A stretch of 55,434 nucleotides of DNA from DASWED01 sp036394995 (GCA_036394995.1 DASWED010000083.1:1-55434), one strand, 5' to 3'; numbered from the stretch's first letter, positions 8,051 to 16,213 are shown. Program-made: numbers and translations. The notes: generated from the sequence alone by a model not told the origin.

Positions 8051-8125
8051 GACTTGAAGCGTCCGGGCCGCAAGGCTCGGACCTGACGGCGGCGCGACGC
8101 GGGCACGCGCCGCCGTCCCTTTTTT
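8051..8125 (+). ncRNA. candidate ~75-nt small RNA with two hairpins
   Basis: A consensus-like -10 box is followed by a 9-bp stem (8061-8069 with 8074-8082, one G-U pair) capped by a GCAA tetraloop of the GNRA class. A 12-bp perfect terminator stem and a run of six T follow at once. Promoter, structured body and terminator fit within 90 bases between two genes, which is the layout of a freestanding small RNA. A 10-codon frame beginning TTG at 8054 (KRPGRKART) overlaps hairpin 1, so a leader peptide/attenuator is the alternative. I could not match it to a known riboswitch. Confidence 0.5.
8085..8125 (+). terminator. strong intrinsic terminator
   Basis: The arms 8085-8096 and 8106-8117 pair perfectly over 12 bases around a 9-base loop, followed by CC and six T residues (8120-8125). 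This is the clearest Rho-independent terminator in the window. It lies before the kinase gene, which has its own -10 box. Confidence 0.85.
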
Positions 8126-8163
8126 CCCCGGCCGTTCCGTTCCACCGTTCGCAACCGGCGGCG

Positions 8164-8169
8164 TAGCAT
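8164..8169 (+). promoter_or_regulatory. -10 box TAGCAT of the kinase gene
   Basis: TAGCAT ends 2 bases before GTG 8172 and 8 bases before GTG 8178. Leaderless initiation at GTG 8178 would fit the spacing seen at other genes in this window. Confidence 0.5.
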
Positions 8170-8171
8170 CC

Positions 8172-9539
8172 GTGTCCGTGACCGCACAGCTGGAGGCCGG
8201 CACACGGGTCCAGGCCTACCGCATCGAGTCGTTCCTCGGGCGCGGCGGGCAGGGGATGGTCTACCTCGCGGAGCACGTCCACCTGGGACGGAAGGTCGCG
8301 CTGAAGGTCCTCGCGCCCGAGCTCGCCACGGACGAGGCGTTCCGGCGGCGGTTCATCCAGGAGGCCCGCCTGGCGGCGTCGCTCGACCACCCGAACATCC
8401 TCGACGTGTACGACGCGGGCGAGGCCGATGGGCAGCTGTTCCTCGCGGTGCGGTACGTGCGCGGCGACGACCTGGCCACGCTGATCCAGCGCGAGGGTGC
8501 CCTGGCCCCGGAGCGGGCCGTACGCCTCCTGGCCGGGGTGGCCGAGGGACTGGATGCGGCGCACGCCGGCGGCCTGGTCCATCGGGACGTGAAGCCCGGG
8601 AACATCCTCATCGAACCGGGGCCCGGAGGCCGGGAGCACCCGTTCCTGTGCGACTTCGGACTCACCAAGCAGGTCGCGACGTCCGGCGCCGACACCGGCA
8701 CCGGACCGCTCACGAGGACGGGCTTCTTCGTGGGGACCCCCGAGTACTCGGCGCCCGAGCAGATCGAGAGCAAGGTCCTGGATGGGCGGGCCGATCAGTA
8801 CTCGCTGGGGTGTGTGCTGTTCCAGAGTCTGACGGGCAGGCTTCCGTTCCCCAGGGACTCGCTGGGCTCCGCGCTCGTGGCGCACATGGTGGAGCCGCCG
8901 CCGCGGGCCACCGACGTCCGGCCCGGGTTGCCCGCGCGCATCGACGGGGTCGTCCAGCGGGCCATGGCCAAGTCGCCGTCGGACCGGTTCCCGACGTGCG
9001 TGGCGTTCCTTGACGAAGCCCGGTCCGCGCTGGAGGGGGTGCCGGGGTTGGCGGCCCCGCCACCGCCGACCATGCCCGCGGCCCCCCGACCGCCCCTTCG
9101 CCCCGAGCCGTCTCCGCTCAGCCCGATGCCTGGCGTTCCCATCCCCGCCCCGCCGGTGACCCCGGCTCCCGGTGTCCCCCTGCCCGCGCCTCCAGCGTCG
9201 CCGGTACCCGGCGCCCCGATCCCGCCATCGCCGACGCCCAGGCCGCTGCCCGCACGCCCGGCCGACGTCCAGCGCGTCCTGCGGCAGGCGCACACGGCAC
9301 GGAATCAGGCGATCATCGGCCTCGCCACGGCGATCCTGGTGTTCGGCGTCGTGCTGTCGATCCTCGCGGTCGTAACGGGCACGCGCGTCCGCCGGCAGCT
9401 GGATGAGTGGAGGTACGCGCCGGTGGAGCGGGCCAAGGCAGATTCCGCGGTCAGGATGGGATGGATCGGGATCGCCCTGGTGGTCGTGCTGGTGATACTC
9501 GGGGCCATCTTCGGCAACACCGGCACCACGAACGGCTGA
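8172..9539 (+). CDS. membrane-anchored Ser/Thr protein kinase
   Basis: A 455-residue Hanks-type kinase. It has the Gly-rich loop (GRGGQG, 23-28), Lys45, Glu64, HRDVKPGN (Asp139 catalytic) and DFG (161-163), so it should be active. A Pro-rich linker (about 295-355) leads to two hydrophobic spans near 378-400 and 432-450, with only a few residues after the second. Extracellular PASTA or other sensor domains, usual in PknB-type kinases, are absent. The predicted topology puts both ends in the cytoplasm. GTG 8178 may be the true start because the -10 box is so close. No phosphatase partner is adjacent; tRNA-Val follows. Confidence 0.92.
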   Translation: MSVTAQLEAGTRVQAYRIESFLGRGGQGMVYLAEHVHLGRKVALKVLAPELATDEAFRRRFIQEARLAASLDHPNILDVYDAGEADGQLFLAVRYVRGDDLATLIQREGALAPERAVRLLAGVAEGLDAAHAGGLVHRDVKPGNILIEPGPGGREHPFLCDFGLTKQVATSGADTGTGPLTRTGFFVGTPEYSAPEQIESKVLDGRADQYSLGCVLFQSLTGRLPFPRDSLGSALVAHMVEPPPRATDVRPGLPARIDGVVQRAMAKSPSDRFPTCVAFLDEARSALEGVPGLAAPPPPTMPAAPRPPLRPEPSPLSPMPGVPIPAPPVTPAPGVPLPAPPASPVPGAPIPPSPTPRPLPARPADVQRVLRQAHTARNQAIIGLATAILVFGVVLSILAVVTGTRVRRQLDEWRYAPVERAKADSAVRMGWIGIALVVVLVILGAIFGNTGTTNG

Positions 9540-9564
9540 CGGCGAACGCCGCTCACGCCCCTGG

Positions 9565-9570
9565 TATCGT
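9565..9570 (+). promoter_or_regulatory. -10 box TATCGT before tRNA-Val(CAC)
   Basis: TATCGT lies 12 bases before the mature 5' end of the tRNA, so the predicted precursor has a 5' leader of a few bases. Confidence 0.4.
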
Positions 9571-9582
9571 GAACCCTCTCCC

Positions 9583-9657
9583 GGGCGCGTAGCTCAGCGG
9601 GAGAGCGCTCGCCTCACACGCGAGAGGTCGATGGTTCAAATCCATCCGCGCCCACCA
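9583..9657 (+). tRNA. tRNA-Val(CAC)
   Basis: The acceptor 9583-9589 pairs with 9647-9653, and the anticodon stem 9608-9612/9620-9624 carries CAC at 9615-9617. The T loop is TTCAAAT and the discriminator is A9654. Unlike the two tRNAs at the start of the window, CCA is encoded (9655-9657). Confidence 0.95.
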
Positions 9658-9669
9658 GTGCAAACAGCT

Positions 9670-9718
9670 CCAAGATCAGGGCCACGTCGTGGACTTCCCG
9701 GCGGTTCCCTGCTCTTGG
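9670..9718. terminator. candidate bidirectional hairpin between convergent genes
   Basis: CCAAGA-T-CAGGG (9670-9681) pairs with CCCTG-C-TCTTGG (9707-9718), 11 pairs with one mismatch, around a smaller CCACG/CGTGG stem. It lies between the tRNA-Val and the convergent secreted-protein gene. There is no T-run, so termination is only inferred from position. Confidence 0.35.
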
Positions 9719-9734
9719 CTCGATCAGCTGGTGC

Positions 9735-10313
9735 TCAGAGTCTCATCAGGTGACCGGAGACGCTGAACGCTGCCGTTGCGATCCCCGTTGTTGCATTGCG
9801 CTGAAAGGTGACGTCAATGGTGTGCTCCGGATCCACGTAGAGCTGTACCCTCTCCGCCCCCTGGTAGTAGTTCCGGCCGGACAACGAGCCAGCGAAGGAC
9901 AACGGTATCCAGAAGTGACCGTTCGTGCTGTTGTGATAGTTGATCCGAGCCATGATCGGCTGCTGTCCCGTGGGCACATACGCCGAGACCGACACGGTAT
10001 CGATCACCAGCTCGTAGCCCGTAGGAACCGTCGTGAGCGGGACGGTGTAGATGTACGCACCGACATCCACGAGTACCAGTCGATCCCTCCTCACCGGGAG
10101 GCGGGCGGGGTCGTTGAACTCGGCGACCCGGAGCGCTCCGGGTTCGTCCACCTGGGCCTTGACCGAGGTCTGTGGATCGACGACCGTCACCAGCGACGCC
10201 GTCGCCCGTGCCCCCGCCGGCAGCAGCAGGGCGAACCACGTCACCGCCGCCATGACCATGACGAGCTGCCGGAAGGTGGGAGTCCGGCGCTCCGGATGCG
10301 ATGCCCGCATCAT
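9735..10313 (-). CDS. secreted protein of the LVTxVDPQTSxKA family
   Basis: A 192-residue exported protein. The signal peptide (hydrophobic about 17-38) ends in an ARA-type site, followed by SLVTVVDPQTSVKAQV. It shares this N-terminal block with the protein at 21019-21660. The C-terminal part (NGHFWIPLSFAG through FSVSGHLMRL) is shared with the relic at 2773-2982. No known domain is recognised; the alternating strands suggest a beta-sandwich. It is preceded by AAAGGGGA before ATG 10313 and lies antisense to the thrS direction. Function is unknown. Confidence 0.8.
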   Translation of the reverse strand: MMRASHPERRTPTFRQLVMVMAAVTWFALLLPAGARATASLVTVVDPQTSVKAQVDEPGALRVAEFNDPARLPVRRDRLVLVDVGAYIYTVPLTTVPTGYELVIDTVSVSAYVPTGQQPIMARINYHNSTNGHFWIPLSFAGSLSGRNYYQGAERVQLYVDPEHTIDVTFQRNATTGIATAAFSVSGHLMRL

Positions 10314-10426
10314 CGCTGTCCCCTTTCCCTAGGGTGCTCGAATGGTGGGGTCATCGGAACGATGTGTCGAATCGGGCCGGTCGTGGCCGGCCACGTCGTG
10401 GGCCCGGCCCTCGGCACCGTGGCCGA

Positions 10427-10432
10427 TATCAT
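10427..10432 (+). promoter_or_regulatory. -10 box TATCAT of thrS, leaderless
   Basis: TATCAT is separated from ATG 10439 by exactly 6 bases, with no ribosome site, so the predicted mRNA starts at the ATG itself. Confidence 0.65.
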
Positions 10433-10438
10433 GGCCCC

Positions 10439-12382
10439 ATGCCGAAGCTGGAACTGCGGGACGGAACCACCGTGGAGCTGCCGGAGGGCGAGCCCGTCGG
10501 GTCGGTGCTGCCGCCGGACGCGGTCGCCGCGCGGCTCGGCGGCGAGCTGGTCGACCTGACGTTCGTGCCGTCGGAGGACGGGGACGCGGCACCGGTCCTG
10601 GCGGGTGACCCCGAAGGGCTGCATGTCCTCCGGCACTCCACGGCACACGTCATGGCCCAGGCGGTGTGCGACCTGTTCCCCGGCGCGAAGTACGCCATCG
10701 GGCCGCCCATCGAGGGCGGCTTCTACTACGACTTCGACCTCCCGGACTCGCTGACCCCGGAAGATCTCCCCCGGATCGAGCGGCGCATGGCCGAGCTGGT
10801 GCAGATGGACCAGCCGTTCGTCCGGGAGGAGCTCTCGCGCGAGGAGGCCCTGGAGCGGTTCGCCGACCAGCCGTTCAAGCGGGAGATCATCGAATCCCTG
10901 GACGAGAGCGAGGGTGCGCTGGGCGACAAGGTCAGCGTGTACCGGAACAACGGGTGGGCCGACCTGTGCCTGGGCCCGCACGTGCCGAGCAGCGGCCGGC
11001 TCGGCGTGTACAAGCTGCTGAGCGTGGCCGGAGCGTACTGGCGGGGGGACGAGCACCGCGAGCAGCTCCAGCGGATCTACGGCACCGCGTGGCCCACGCA
11101 GCGGGAGCTGGACGACCACCTCCACCGCCTGGAGGAGGCCGAACGGCGCGACCACCGCAAGCTGGGCCGCCAGCTGGACCTGGTGTCGTTCCCCGACGAG
11201 ATCGGGGCGGGGCTCGCGGTGTGGCATCAGCGCGGCGGCATGTTCCGCAAGCAGCTGGAGGACTTCGTTCGCGAGGTCCACCTGAAGCACGGCTACCAGC
11301 TGGTGGTCACCCCGCACCTGGCCCGGGACAACCTGTGGGCCACCTCCGGGCACCTGGCCAAGTACCGCCAGAACATGTTCCCGGGGATGGTGGAGTCCGA
11401 GGGCGGCGAGTACTTCGTCAAGCCCATGAACTGCCCGCTGCACGTGCTGATCTACAAGTCGCAGACCCGGTCCTATCGCGACCTGCCGATGCGCCTCTCG
11501 GAGCTGGGAACGGTGTACCGGTACGAACGCCCCGGGACGCTGCACGGCCTGCTCCGGATTCGGGGCCTGACCATGGACGACGCCCACATCTTCTGCCGGC
11601 CCGACCAGCTGGTGGACGAGATCCTGCGCGTGTTCGACCTCACGCTGGAGGTCCACCGGACGTTCGGGTTCACCGAGCCCGAGATCGAGCTGTCCACGAA
11701 GCCCGGCGAGGCCATCGGCGACGAGGAGATGTGGACCCGGGCCACGGACATCCTCCGCGACTCGCTCGACGCGAGCGGCATGGCCTACACGGTGGCCGAG
11801 GGGGAGGGCGCGTTCTACGGCCCCAAGGTGGACTTCCACTTCCGCGACGCCATCGGCCGCCGGTGGCAGCTCACCACCGTGCAGTGCGACTTCGCGCTCC
11901 CGGAGCGGTTCGACATCGAGTACATGGGCGAGGACAACGAACGCCACCGGCCGGTGATGATCCACCGGGCAATCCTGGGGTCGGTGGAGCGGTTTGCCGG
12001 CGTGCTCATCGAGCACTACGCGGGGGCCTTCCCGCTGTGGCTGGCGCCCGAGCAGGTCCGGATCGTGCCCATCGCCGACCGCCACGCCGTCTCGGCGTTC
12101 GAGCTGGCGGACCGGCTCCGCGCGGTCGGGCTCCGGGCGGAGGTCGACGAATCCCGCGAGACCGTGCCCAAGAAGATCCGGGCCGCCCAGATCATGCGGG
12201 TCAACTACACCCTGGTGGTGGGGGACAGGGAGATCGAGGCCGGGACGGTCTCGGTCAGGGACCGCGAGGGGCACGAGGTCCGCGGGGTCTCGTTCGACGA
12301 CTTCGTGGCGAAGGCCACGGAGGAGGCGTCCACCCGGGCCCTCGAGGCGAGCACGTTCGAGCCCGCCGTCCTGGACGACTAG
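10439..12382 (+). CDS. thrS: threonyl-tRNA synthetase
   Basis: A 647-residue class II synthetase that charges tRNA-Thr. An N-terminal TGS domain (MPKLELRDGTTVELPEG) is followed by the HST AH editing-domain motif (LRHSTAHVMAQAV). The catalytic core follows, with zinc ligands in MNCPLH, DDAHIF and MIHRAILGS, and a C-terminal anticodon-binding domain. The start is fixed by TGS homology and the leaderless promoter; in-frame codons upstream encode nothing family-like. The HIT gene follows after 11 bases. Confidence 0.98.
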   Translation: MPKLELRDGTTVELPEGEPVGSVLPPDAVAARLGGELVDLTFVPSEDGDAAPVLAGDPEGLHVLRHSTAHVMAQAVCDLFPGAKYAIGPPIEGGFYYDFDLPDSLTPEDLPRIERRMAELVQMDQPFVREELSREEALERFADQPFKREIIESLDESEGALGDKVSVYRNNGWADLCLGPHVPSSGRLGVYKLLSVAGAYWRGDEHREQLQRIYGTAWPTQRELDDHLHRLEEAERRDHRKLGRQLDLVSFPDEIGAGLAVWHQRGGMFRKQLEDFVREVHLKHGYQLVVTPHLARDNLWATSGHLAKYRQNMFPGMVESEGGEYFVKPMNCPLHVLIYKSQTRSYRDLPMRLSELGTVYRYERPGTLHGLLRIRGLTMDDAHIFCRPDQLVDEILRVFDLTLEVHRTFGFTEPEIELSTKPGEAIGDEEMWTRATDILRDSLDASGMAYTVAEGEGAFYGPKVDFHFRDAIGRRWQLTTVQCDFALPERFDIEYMGEDNERHRPVMIHRAILGSVERFAGVLIEHYAGAFPLWLAPEQVRIVPIADRHAVSAFELADRLRAVGLRAEVDESRETVPKKIRAAQIMRVNYTLVVGDREIEAGTVSVRDREGHEVRGVSFDDFVAKATEEASTRALEASTFEPAVLDD

Positions 12383-12393
12383 GACGCCGGCCG

Positions 12394-12876
12394 GTGGAAC
12401 GCCTGTGGAGCCCGTGGCGCATGGCCTACATCCAGCAGGCCCACGACGAACCCGAGGGCTGCCTGTTCTGCGAGCTGGCGGCCGGGGACGACGATGAGGC
12501 CGCCATGGTCCTGCACCGGGGCCAGCGCGCGTTCGCGGTCATGAACGCGTTCCCGTACAACCCGGGGCACGTGATGGTGGCCCAGTTCCGCCACGTCGGC
12601 GACCTCGAACTGCTGGACCCCGAGGAGCTCCTCGACACCGGCCGGCTGATCCAGGCGGCGGTGCGGGCGCTCCGCGAGGAGATGTCGCCGCATGGCTTCA
12701 ACGTGGGCATGAACCAGGGCCGGGTGGCCGGCGCCGGGATCCCGGACCACGTCCACTGGCACGTCGTCCCCAGGTGGAACGGCGACACGAACTTCATGCC
12801 GGTGGTGGGGGAGACCCGCGTGCTCCCCGAGTCCCTGGAGGACACGTACCGCAAGCTCCGTCCCCGGTTCGGCTGA
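12394..12876 (+). CDS. HIT-family Ap4A phosphorylase-like protein
   Basis: A 160-residue histidine-triad protein with HVHWHVVPRW (H-x-H-x-H) and an N-terminal CLFC pair that usually binds zinc in this subfamily. Its position directly after thrS, ahead of the inositol-lipid genes, matches the mycobacterial Ap4A phosphorylase. That suggests it degrades Ap4A, a side product of aminoacyl-tRNA synthetases. GTG 12394 gives the expected ERLWSPWRMAYI opening. It is probably cotranscribed with thrS. The next two genes are antisense, interrupting the usual order. Confidence 0.9.
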   Translation: MERLWSPWRMAYIQQAHDEPEGCLFCELAAGDDDEAAMVLHRGQRAFAVMNAFPYNPGHVMVAQFRHVGDLELLDPEELLDTGRLIQAAVRALREEMSPHGFNVGMNQGRVAGAGIPDHVHWHVVPRWNGDTNFMPVVGETRVLPESLEDTYRKLRPRFG

Positions 12877-12882
12877 TCCCGA

Positions 12883-13455
12883 TCAGGCTCGCGGGTCCTC
12901 GGTCGTGCGGGCGAAGATCACGTGGTTCTCCCAGACGCCGTCGATCTGGAGGTAGCGGGGGGCGAGACCCTCCCGGCGGAAGCCGTTCTTCTCGAGGACC
13001 CGGATGGACGGAGTGTTCCGGGGCATCACGGCGGCCTGGACCCGGTGGAGCCCGGCCCGGTCGAACGCGAACCCGACCACCAGGCCCACGGCCTCGGTGC
13101 ACACGCCGCGGCCGTTCCACGTCCGGTCCACGTAGTAGCCGATGTTCGCGTTCTGCCACGGCCCCCGGACCACCACGGAGAGGCGGACCCTCCCGACCAT
13201 CTCCCGGCCGTCCGGGGAGAACACGCCGAACGTGTACTCGCGATCGTCGTCCCAGGCCCGGTTCCCCAGCTCGATCGCCGTGGCCTGCGTGGCCAGCTCG
13301 AAGTGGTCGGGTGCGGGGACGGGCTCGAACGGGCGGAGGAAGTCGCGGTTGCGGACCCGGAGGTCCAGGAGCGCCTGGGCATCGTCGGAACGGAGGTCGC
13401 GGACCAGGCACCTGGCTCCGGCGATCTCGACCGGACGGGGCGCCGGCGTCACCAC
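12883..13455 (-). CDS. GNAT N-acetyltransferase (RimJ/RimL type)
   Basis: About 190 residues with the Acetyltransf_3 layout: GARCLVRDLRSDDAQALLDLR, WNGRGVCTEAVGLVVGFAF (acetyl-CoA loop, R-G-x-C-T-E-A) and NTPSIRVLEKNGFRREGL. The RimJ/RimL group acetylates protein N-termini or small molecules; the target here is unknown. GTG at 13455 or 13452 is the likely start, 14 bases after the EF-G2 stop, so it is probably cotranscribed with it. It ends 6 bases from the convergent HIT gene. Confidence 0.85.
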   Translation of the reverse strand: MVTPAPRPVEIAGARCLVRDLRSDDAQALLDLRVRNRDFLRPFEPVPAPDHFELATQATAIELGNRAWDDDREYTFGVFSPDGREMVGRVRLSVVVRGPWQNANIGYYVDRTWNGRGVCTEAVGLVVGFAFDRAGLHRVQAAVMPRNTPSIRVLEKNGFRREGLAPRYLQIDGVWENHVIFARTTEDPRA

Positions 13456-13469
13456 CCGCGGCGGCGGCC

Positions 13470-15551
13470 CTACTTGTGGGCCTCCTCCTTCTCCTTCCTG
13501 GCCTCGTCGATCACCTTCTGGGCGAGGTGGGTGGGGACCTCCTCGTAGTGGGAGAACTTCATCCCGAACGTCCCCCGGCCCCCGGTCATGGACCGGAGGT
13601 CGATGGAGTACCGGGCCACCTCTGCCTGGGGGGCCAGGGCCCGGATGCGCTGCCTGCCGGTCCCGGTCTGCTCCATCCCCAGGATCTTGCCCCGCTTGGA
13701 GTTGAGGTCGCCCATGATGTCGCCCGCGTAGCCGTCCGGCACCAGGATGTCCATCTCCATGATGGGCTCCAGCAGCGACACCCCGGCCAGCTGTGCGGCC
13801 TCCTTCAGCGCCATGGACCCCGCGATCTGGAACGCGATGTCGGAGGAGTCCACGGAGTGGAACTTCCCGTCGTAGAGGACCACCTTGACGTCCACCATCG
13901 GGTACCCGGCCGCGACCCCCTCGGTCATCGCCTTCAACACGCCCTTCTCCACCGACGGGATGAACTGGTTCGGGATCACGCCGCCCACGATGCGGTCCTC
14001 GAACTCGAACCCGCCGCCGTGGGGGAGCGGCGACACCTCGATCCAGCACACCCCGTACTGGCCGTGGCCGCCGGACTGCTTCACGTGGCGGCCCTGGGCC
14101 TTGGCCGTGCCCTTGAGGGTCTCCTTGTACGGGATCCGGGCGGGACGGTGGGACACGTCCACGCCGTACTTCCGCTTCATCCGCTCCAGCACCACGTCGA
14201 GGTGGGCCTCGCCCATGCCGTACATCACGGTCTCGTGGGTCTCGTCGGACCGTTCGATCCGGACCGTGGGGTCCTCCTCGCGGACCCGGGCCAGGGCCGT
14301 GGACAACTTGTCCTCGTCCCCCTTGGTCTTCGGCTCGACGGCGATCCCCAGGAGGGGCTCGGGCATCTCGATCTGGGGCAACGTCACCGGGTCATCCTTC
14401 GTGGAGAAGGTGTCGCCGGTGGTGGTGCGGCCGAGCTTGGCCACCGCGCCGATGTCGCCGGCCGGGACCTCGGACACCGTCTCGTGCTCCTTGCCCCGGA
14501 GGGTGAACAGCTGGCCCACGCGCTCCTCGGTCTTCTTCGTGGCGTTGTGGTACGCGGCGTCCGGCCGGACCTTCCCCGAAAACACCCGGAACATCGAGAT
14601 GTGCCCCACGTAGGGGTCGGACACGGTCTTGAACACCAGCGCGGTGAGCGGGCCGGTGGGGTCGCACGATCGCTCCTGCTCGCCCTTCGGGCCGACGACC
14701 TTCACCGGGGGACGCTCCAGGGGCGAGGGGAACACCTCGGCGATGAACTTCGTCATGAGGTCGACCCCGACCGGCTTCGCCGCGGCGGTGACGAACACCG
14801 GCGCGATCTTGGCCTCCACGAACCCGGCGTGGAGCCCCTTCACGATCTCGTCCTCGGAGAGCTCGCCGGTCTCCAGGTACTTCTCGAGCAGGGCGTCGTC
14901 GGCCTCGGCCACCGCCTCCGTGAGCTTCTCCCGGAGCGGGTCGGCCTGCGCGTGGAGGGCGTCCGGCCACTCGCCCTCCGTTCCCTGCGGCGAGTCGTAC
15001 GTGTAGGCCTTCGCGGACAGCAGGTCCGCCACGCCGTTGAAGTCGTGCTCCTCGCCGATCGGGAACTGCAGCGGCGCCACCTGGGTCCCGAACGCCTTCA
15101 CCAGCTCGTCCAGGGTACGTTCGAACGAGGCCCGCTCCCGGTCCAGCTTGTTGACGACGATGGCCCGGGGGAGCCCGAGCTCCGCGGCGAGCTCCCATCC
15201 CACCTCGGTCTGGACCTCCACCCCGTCCACCGCCGAGACCACCAGGAGCACCGCGTCGGCCGCCCGGATGGACGAGTGGACGTCGCCCACGAAGTCCGCG
15301 TAGCCGGGGGCGTCGAGGACGTTGATCTTCACCCCGGCGGTCTCCACGGGGGCCAGCGACAGCGAGACGCTGATGCCCTTTCGGACCTCCTCGGGGTCGT
15401 GGTCGGAGACGGTGTTGCCGTCCTCGACCCTGCCCATGCGCGTGAGTGCGCCGGACGTGAACAGCATGGCCTCCAGCAGCGTGGTCTTCCCGGCGCCCCC
15501 GTGGCCGAGGAGCAGCACGTTGCGGATCTGCGAGGGCTCGTAGGTCTTCAT
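13470..15551 (-). CDS. elongation factor G-like protein EF-G2
   Basis: A 693-residue translational GTPase of the FusA2/EF-G2 group found in actinobacteria. The P-loop is GHGGAGKTT (16-24) and the NKLD motif is present, followed by EF-G-like domains II-V. In switch II the usual DTPGHVDF is DAPGYADF (80-87), so Tyr84 replaces the catalytic His of EF-G and EF-Tu. The same change occurs in other EF-G2 proteins, which are thought not to replace EF-G in translocation. A true EF-G should exist elsewhere. It is divergent from the pgsA-like gene. Confidence 0.93.
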   Translation of the reverse strand: MKTYEPSQIRNVLLLGHGGAGKTTLLEAMLFTSGALTRMGRVEDGNTVSDHDPEEVRKGISVSLSLAPVETAGVKINVLDAPGYADFVGDVHSSIRAADAVLLVVSAVDGVEVQTEVGWELAAELGLPRAIVVNKLDRERASFERTLDELVKAFGTQVAPLQFPIGEEHDFNGVADLLSAKAYTYDSPQGTEGEWPDALHAQADPLREKLTEAVAEADDALLEKYLETGELSEDEIVKGLHAGFVEAKIAPVFVTAAAKPVGVDLMTKFIAEVFPSPLERPPVKVVGPKGEQERSCDPTGPLTALVFKTVSDPYVGHISMFRVFSGKVRPDAAYHNATKKTEERVGQLFTLRGKEHETVSEVPAGDIGAVAKLGRTTTGDTFSTKDDPVTLPQIEMPEPLLGIAVEPKTKGDEDKLSTALARVREEDPTVRIERSDETHETVMYGMGEAHLDVVLERMKRKYGVDVSHRPARIPYKETLKGTAKAQGRHVKQSGGHGQYGVCWIEVSPLPHGGGFEFEDRIVGGVIPNQFIPSVEKGVLKAMTEGVAAGYPMVDVKVVLYDGKFHSVDSSDIAFQIAGSMALKEAAQLAGVSLLEPIMEMDILVPDGYAGDIMGDLNSKRGKILGMEQTGTGRQRIRALAPQAEVARYSIDLRSMTGGRGTFGMKFSHYEEVPTHLAQKVIDEARKEKEEAHK

Positions 15552-15595
15552 GGGTACGAGACGGTCCTTCCACTCGAGATCGGGTGAGAAGGGGG

Positions 15596-15601
15596 ATTGT
15601 A
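15596..15601 (-). promoter_or_regulatory. -10 box TACAAT of the EF-G2 gene (minus strand)
   Basis: TACAAT reads leftwards 44 bases before the EF-G2 ATG. The predicted leader of about 37 bases includes AAGGA. Confidence 0.45.
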
Positions 15602-15644
15602 GTCGTCCGGCTGGTCCCCGGGCCGGGGCCGAATTTCGCGGTGG

Positions 15645-15650
15645 TACGCT
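15645..15650 (+). promoter_or_regulatory. -10 box TACGCT of the pgsA-like operon
   Basis: TACGCT ends 8 bases before ATG 15659, which implies a leaderless or nearly leaderless transcript covering the pgsA-like, acyltransferase and pimA genes. Confidence 0.6.
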
Positions 15651-15658
15651 CGCCCGCG

Positions 15659-16213
15659 ATGGCCCTGGAGCGGGTGCGCGAATCGGTGTCGGCGGGGACC
15701 CGCCCCACGAAGTTGCTGCTGGTGGGGGCCGCGGCGCTCATCGCCGGCGGCACCGCGTTGGTGATCACGGGTCCGCCGAGGTGGGCGGGTGTGGCGGCCG
15801 CGGGCGCCGGGGTCCTGCTGGTGGCGTCGGGGGCCCGGGTCCTCCGGGATCACCCGCCACTCGACCTGTTCCTGGACTCGGTGGTGGACCGGGCCTTCGA
15901 TGGGTGCCTGCTCTCCGCGGTGGCGCTGGTCCTGCGGATGGCCGACCGGGTCACGGCGGCCGTCGCGGCCGCGGCGCTGGTGGCGAGCTTCATCGCCGCG
16001 TACGAGCGGGCCCGGGGACGGGCCCTGGGGTACCCGGTGGAGGACAGCGTGCCGGTCCGGGCCGTGCGGTACTGGCTGGTGTCCCTTGGGCTGCTCGTCC
16101 CGGGATGGCTCCGGGGGACCCTCGCCGCGGTGCTCGGGCTTTCCGCGCTCTCGATCGCGGTCCGGGCCAGCCAGGTGGCGAAGCAGGAGCGGGAGGGAGG
16201 TCCGGGGGCCTGA
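15659..16213 (+). CDS. divergent CDP-alcohol phosphatidyltransferase homologue (PgsA/PIP synthase position)
   Basis: A 184-residue membrane protein in the position of mycobacterial pgsA1 (phosphatidylinositol-phosphate synthase). The family signature D-x-x-D-G-x-x-A-R-x8-G-x3-D-x3-D is only half kept. A59-R60 and LDSVVD (Asp73, Asp77) are present, but both first Asp residues are Val (Val52, Val55), and both Gly residues are changed (Ala56, Asp69). Those Asp residues bind the catalytic metals, so it may be inactive, altered, or a partner protein. Several hydrophobic helices are visible. Its stop overlaps the next start by one base. Confidence 0.7.
   Translation: MALERVRESVSAGTRPTKLLLVGAAALIAGGTALVITGPPRWAGVAAAGAGVLLVASGARVLRDHPPLDLFLDSVVDRAFDGCLLSAVALVLRMADRVTAAVAAAALVASFIAAYERARGRALGYPVEDSVPVRAVRYWLVSLGLLVPGWLRGTLAAVLGLSALSIAVRASQVAKQEREGGPGA

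Noticed and set aside
8051..8125. c-di-GMP-I (GEMM) riboswitch
   Set aside because: A GCAA-containing segment recalled the motif, but the upstream GGCAAACC-like half and the second helix pattern are missing, and the downstream kinase has its own promoter.
10301..10438. N-terminal extension of thrS upstream of ATG 10439
   Set aside because: The extra residues are not family-like and they overlap the thrS promoter and the divergent secreted-protein gene.
12774..15587. 937-codon plus-strand frame across the GNAT and EF-G2 genes
   Set aside because: Both underlying minus-strand genes have clear family motifs; the plus frame has none.
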